Source of the DNA: an uncultured Flavobacteriales bacterium
GTDB taxonomy: Bacteria; Bacteroidota; Bacteroidia; Flavobacteriales_E; Vicingaceae
DNA length: 25,919 nucleotides
Direction: 5' to 3'
Assembly (NCBI GenBank): GCA_937925525.1
Contig: CALALS010000030.1
Location: forward strand, 1 to 25,919
A program made the translations under genes and the position numbers. Each line of letters begins with the position of its first letter. The stretch's first letter is position 1. Under the pieces are notes generated by a model. The model was not told the DNA's origin. It ran no database searches and saw nothing but the letters and a program-made list of their open reading frames with translations. Shown here piece after piece: positions 23,356 to 25,919 of this stretch.

Positions 23356-24712
23356 CCCTAGTAAAATAGGTGTTATTATTATTCTAATCGGTTGGTTTTA
23401 CCACATGAATAATATTAAACCATGGAATGGAAATGGCACTATTGTTTCTGACGTTATTTCTTACTACTCATACTTACCGGCAACATTTATATACGATGAC
23501 CCTCATTTTAATTTTATTGATACTCTCTCTGATGAATATGTAAAAAGTAAAATATGGATACTCACTTCTCCGGAAGGATTTAGACATCCAAAAATGAGTC
23601 TAGGTTTATCATTAATGTATTCTCCTTTTTTTGGAGTTGCACACTTTATAGCAAAAAACTCTTCCTACCCTGCTAACGGATATTCTCTACCTTATGAAAT
23701 ATTAATCTGCTTAAGTGCTTTTTTTTATGCCTTCATAGGTATTTTACTGCTTCGGAAAATTCTACTCAATTATTTCAGTGAAAAGATAACAGCTTTATCA
23801 TTACTGGTTTTGGCATTTGGAACTAATTTGTTTTTTTATGTGACCGCATGGGGACCAATGTCTCATGCCTACAATTTTTTTCTATTGATTTTACTTTTAT
23901 ATGCAACCATTAAGTGGCATGAAAAGCCAAAATTTATTTACTCCATAATTATTGGATTTTGCATAGGATTAGCAACTGTAGTAAGGCCTACTAATTTACT
24001 TTTTGCTGTAGTTCCAATACTTTATAACGTATACAACTATAAAACACTTCTCATTAAACTTAGAATTATAGGAAGGAACATGGTGCATGTTTTAGTAATA
24101 GCAATAATATTTATTATACCGCTTATACCTCAACTAATTTATTGGAAAATAGTAACCGGAAGTTTTATTTACTGGTCATATACCGATGAGGGCTTTCACT
24201 TTTTAAACCCAAAGCTTCTTCCCGGATTTTTTGGATTTAGAAAAGGCTGGCTTATTTACACTCCTATTATGATTTTCAGCTTGATCGGTCTTTATTGGTT
24301 AAGAAGAGTTAGAGAGTATGCTTTTCTTATTCCGGCTTATTTATCGATAAGCATTTATGTTATTTTAAGTTGGTGGTGTTGGTGGTATGGAGGAAGTTTT
24401 GGAATGAGAACCTTTATTGATTTTTATGGGCTTTTAGCTATTCCTTTATGCCTATGTTTTGAAAAGATATTTGAAATAAAAAAGCAGTATATCATTAAGT
24501 TTATATCTGCAATTGCTATCCTATTTTTTATTAGTTTAAACATATTTCAAACATGGCAGTATCGAATAACTTTAATTCACTGGGATAGTATGAACTATGA
24601 GCTATATAAAGCAGTATTTTTGAAAAGACATTTTCCAGAAAACTATGAAGAGCTTAAAACTCCCCCTGACTACCAAAAAGCAATGATTGATGAAGAAAAA
24701 GATTACCGCTAG
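23330..24712 (+). CDS. Polytopic membrane protein, probable GT-C glycosyltransferase
   Basis: A 460-residue membrane protein with about 11 helices. The ATG at 23330 is preferred. Upstream codons in this frame lie inside the preceding gene and look like its shadow, while MVLNKINISPSKIGVII leads straight into the first helix. The first loop has TIVSDVISYYSYLPATFIYDDPHF (about 37-60), an Asp-rich segment like the catalytic loop of GT-C enzymes. HAYNF and RPTNLLF follow in later loops. Family placement is by topology and loop motif only, so sugar and acceptor are unknown. The 26-base overlap with the upstream transferase suggests that the two are made together. It ends in a 4-base tail-to-tail overlap (CTAG) with the multicopper oxidase gene. 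Confidence 0.72.
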   Translation: MVLNKINISPSKIGVIIILIGWFYHMNNIKPWNGNGTIVSDVISYYSYLPATFIYDDPHFNFIDTLSDEYVKSKIWILTSPEGFRHPKMSLGLSLMYSPFFGVAHFIAKNSSYPANGYSLPYEILICLSAFFYAFIGILLLRKILLNYFSEKITALSLLVLAFGTNLFFYVTAWGPMSHAYNFFLLILLLYATIKWHEKPKFIYSIIIGFCIGLATVVRPTNLLFAVVPILYNVYNYKTLLIKLRIIGRNMVHVLVIAIIFIIPLIPQLIYWKIVTGSFIYWSYTDEGFHFLNPKLLPGFFGFRKGWLIYTPIMIFSLIGLYWLRRVREYAFLIPAYLSISIYVILSWWCWWYGGSFGMRTFIDFYGLLAIPLCLCFEKIFEIKKQYIIKFISAIAILFFISLNIFQTWQYRITLIHWDSMNYELYKAVFLKRHFPENYEELKTPPDYQKAMIDEEKDYR

Positions 24713-25914
24713 TTTTTTATAATTTTTAGCGTTTCCGAAAAATTCCTACCTGTTAATTTTAATATATACACTCCTTTAGTGAGATTAGAGTAATCTAGAC
24801 TTTCCTTTTGATGAAAAAGCCTGTCAGTTTTAACTAATTTGCCTGAAACATCAAACAAAACGGCTTCAATGTTAATTTTTTCGTTACCATCTATTTGAAA
24901 ATTTATGTTGATAATACCGGATGTTGGGTTAGGAAAAACCTTAAAATTATTGGTAGAAATAATTTGTTCGTTAATTGATGAAGGAGAAAAAAGGTTTATT
25001 CCTATTTCATTAAAACCAATGCCTTTCATTTGATACAAGCTATGATAATGTACTTTAATGTATCCGCTATAAGATGAGTTAAAGTAGAGCAGCGCGCTTG
25101 TTCTTTCTCCCGGGAATAATGTCAGCGTATCTGACTTTTCTGTCGGGTTTAAGATCCTCCCATCATTTGTAAAAAATGTAGCATTTAATTGAGAGGGAAA
25201 TTCATATTTAACAGCCGAGTATCCTAGATTTATTAATCGCAATAAAACTGTATCTCCGGCTTGAGCCTGTATTACTTGAGAAGAATCTTGAAAAAGTTGA
25301 TTTTTTTCAATGCCATTTATTAAAAACCTATCTGGCTTATATTTATTAAATGGACCAATACTCATGTAATCATCGTTCCATGATTTTTGCATATCAGAAG
25401 AGAAGTAAATATATTCTTTGGTATAAGTCGGGCCTCCGGTATAAACTTGATTTACTCCACCTTGAGCTTTTACTATAAACACTCCATACATACCCATAGT
25501 AACATGCAGAGTAGATGTTACATGACAGTGATACATATAATTACCTGCATGCTTTGCTACAAATCTATAATTACCTGTGTCTACATGAGGCGATACAAAA
25601 TAAGACAAATGTGGTACTCCGTCATTTGCTTGATCTGCATCTAACCCGTGCATATGAATAGTATGCCCTTCACCTGAAGTATTGTACATAATAATATGAA
25701 CAGAGTCGCCTTCATTCACAACTAAAGTAGGTGAAGGAAGCTTTGGTTTTGGTGTGCCTTCACTATTGTAAAATGAGTACCCCCAAATATTTGTTGTATC
25801 GTTATTATCTAAAAAATGAATGCCATCCATTTTTGATACTAATTCAAACGTTTTTTTGGGTTGACTATAAACCAACGAACAACTAGCTAATATGAAAACA
25901 ACAATCCACTTCAT
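24709..25914 (-). CDS. Secreted two-domain multicopper oxidase with T9SS sorting domain
   Basis: A 401-residue exported cupredoxin protein. Residues 1-17 are a signal peptide. Cupredoxin domain 1 (about 20-150) has the copper motifs HTIHMHG (His84, 87, 89) and YHCHVTSTLHVTMGM (His129, Cys130, His131, His137, Met142). The last gives a type 1 copper site and half of a trinuclear site. Domain 2 (about 160-315) keeps the fold, but where two-domain oxidases show HxH it reads KYEFPSQLN. Its final motif is VHYHSLYQMKG with no Cys. From about 325 on is a type A T9SS sorting domain (NFKVFPNPTSGIININF ... KGVYILKL). Such enzymes oxidise Cu(I), Fe(II), Mn(II) or phenols, or reduce nitrite; the substrate is undetermined. 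The ATG is at 25914; upstream sequence is outside the window. Confidence 0.87.
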   Translation of the reverse strand: MKWIVVFILASCSLVYSQPKKTFELVSKMDGIHFLDNNDTTNIWGYSFYNSEGTPKPKLPSPTLVVNEGDSVHIIMYNTSGEGHTIHMHGLDADQANDGVPHLSYFVSPHVDTGNYRFVAKHAGNYMYHCHVTSTLHVTMGMYGVFIVKAQGGVNQVYTGGPTYTKEYIYFSSDMQKSWNDDYMSIGPFNKYKPDRFLINGIEKNQLFQDSSQVIQAQAGDTVLLRLINLGYSAVKYEFPSQLNATFFTNDGRILNPTEKSDTLTLFPGERTSALLYFNSSYSGYIKVHYHSLYQMKGIGFNEIGINLFSPSSINEQIISTNNFKVFPNPTSGIININFQIDGNEKINIEAVLFDVSGKLVKTDRLFHQKESLDYSNLTKGVYILKLTGRNFSETLKIIKN

Positions 25915-25919
25915 GGCAT

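Noticed and set aside
1..25919. CRISPR arrays, tRNA or rRNA genes, transposons, integrases, phage genes
   Set aside because: I saw no regularly spaced repeats, no tRNA cloverleaf with a CCA-proximal T-loop motif, and no transposase or integrase motifs on either strand.

Overview
This window looks like chromosomal DNA of a free-living member of the Bacteroidota, probably flavobacterial or cytophagal. It is strongly AT-rich. Two secreted proteins end in type IX secretion (T9SS) sorting domains. YidC has the long N-terminal form typical of the phylum. Shine-Dalgarno-like leaders are absent, and several upstream regions carry the TAnnTTTG -7 element of Bacteroidota promoters. I saw no tRNA, rRNA, CRISPR array, IS element or phage gene, and no stretch over 300 bases without a gene.

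Layout. Positions 1-4716 hold a partial glycosyltransferase (minus), yidC, a DUF6438-type lipoprotein, and a convergent gene fusing a DUF547 domain to a beta-rich C-terminal half. Positions 4826-11776 form a tight plus-strand operon of six genes: an FAD/NAD(P) oxidoreductase interrupted by an in-frame TGA, a NapH/NosR-like membrane iron-sulfur protein, a secreted MORN-repeat protein, a polyprenyl-phosphate sugar synthase-like GT2, a processive cellulose-synthase-like GT2, and a polytopic mannosyltransferase-like GT. Positions 15573-11760 (minus strand) are a molybdenum-cofactor operon: a TauE/SafE transporter, mobA, moaD, moaE, a moaC-moaB fusion and moaA. Diverging from it at 15703-18098 is an arsenosugar operon: a peroxidase-like AhpD-family protein, arsS and arsM. 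Positions 18159-19091 encode a T9SS cargo protein, followed by a perfect 18-bp hairpin terminator. Positions 21455-19155 (minus strand) are a RimK-centred trio: a retropepsin-like zinc protease family protein, RimK and an AstE/aspartoacylase-family enzyme. Positions 21538-24712 hold two GT-C membrane glycosyltransferases. A T9SS multicopper oxidase lies on the minus strand at the right edge.

How they work together. The Moco operon encodes most steps from GTP to a dinucleotide cofactor (no moeA or moeB in view). The ars operon is predicted to methylate arsenite and build an arsenosugar. The 4.8-11.8 kb operon couples a soluble flavoprotein and a membrane iron-sulfur protein to lipid-linked sugar transfer; its joint function is unknown to me and is the best candidate for an undescribed system.

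Oddities: a TGA at 5987 that seems to replace a Trp codon, a glycosyltransferase (21538) with no ATG, GTG or TTG in the first 77 codons of its coding-like frame, and six TTG starts packed into 4.8-15.6 kb.
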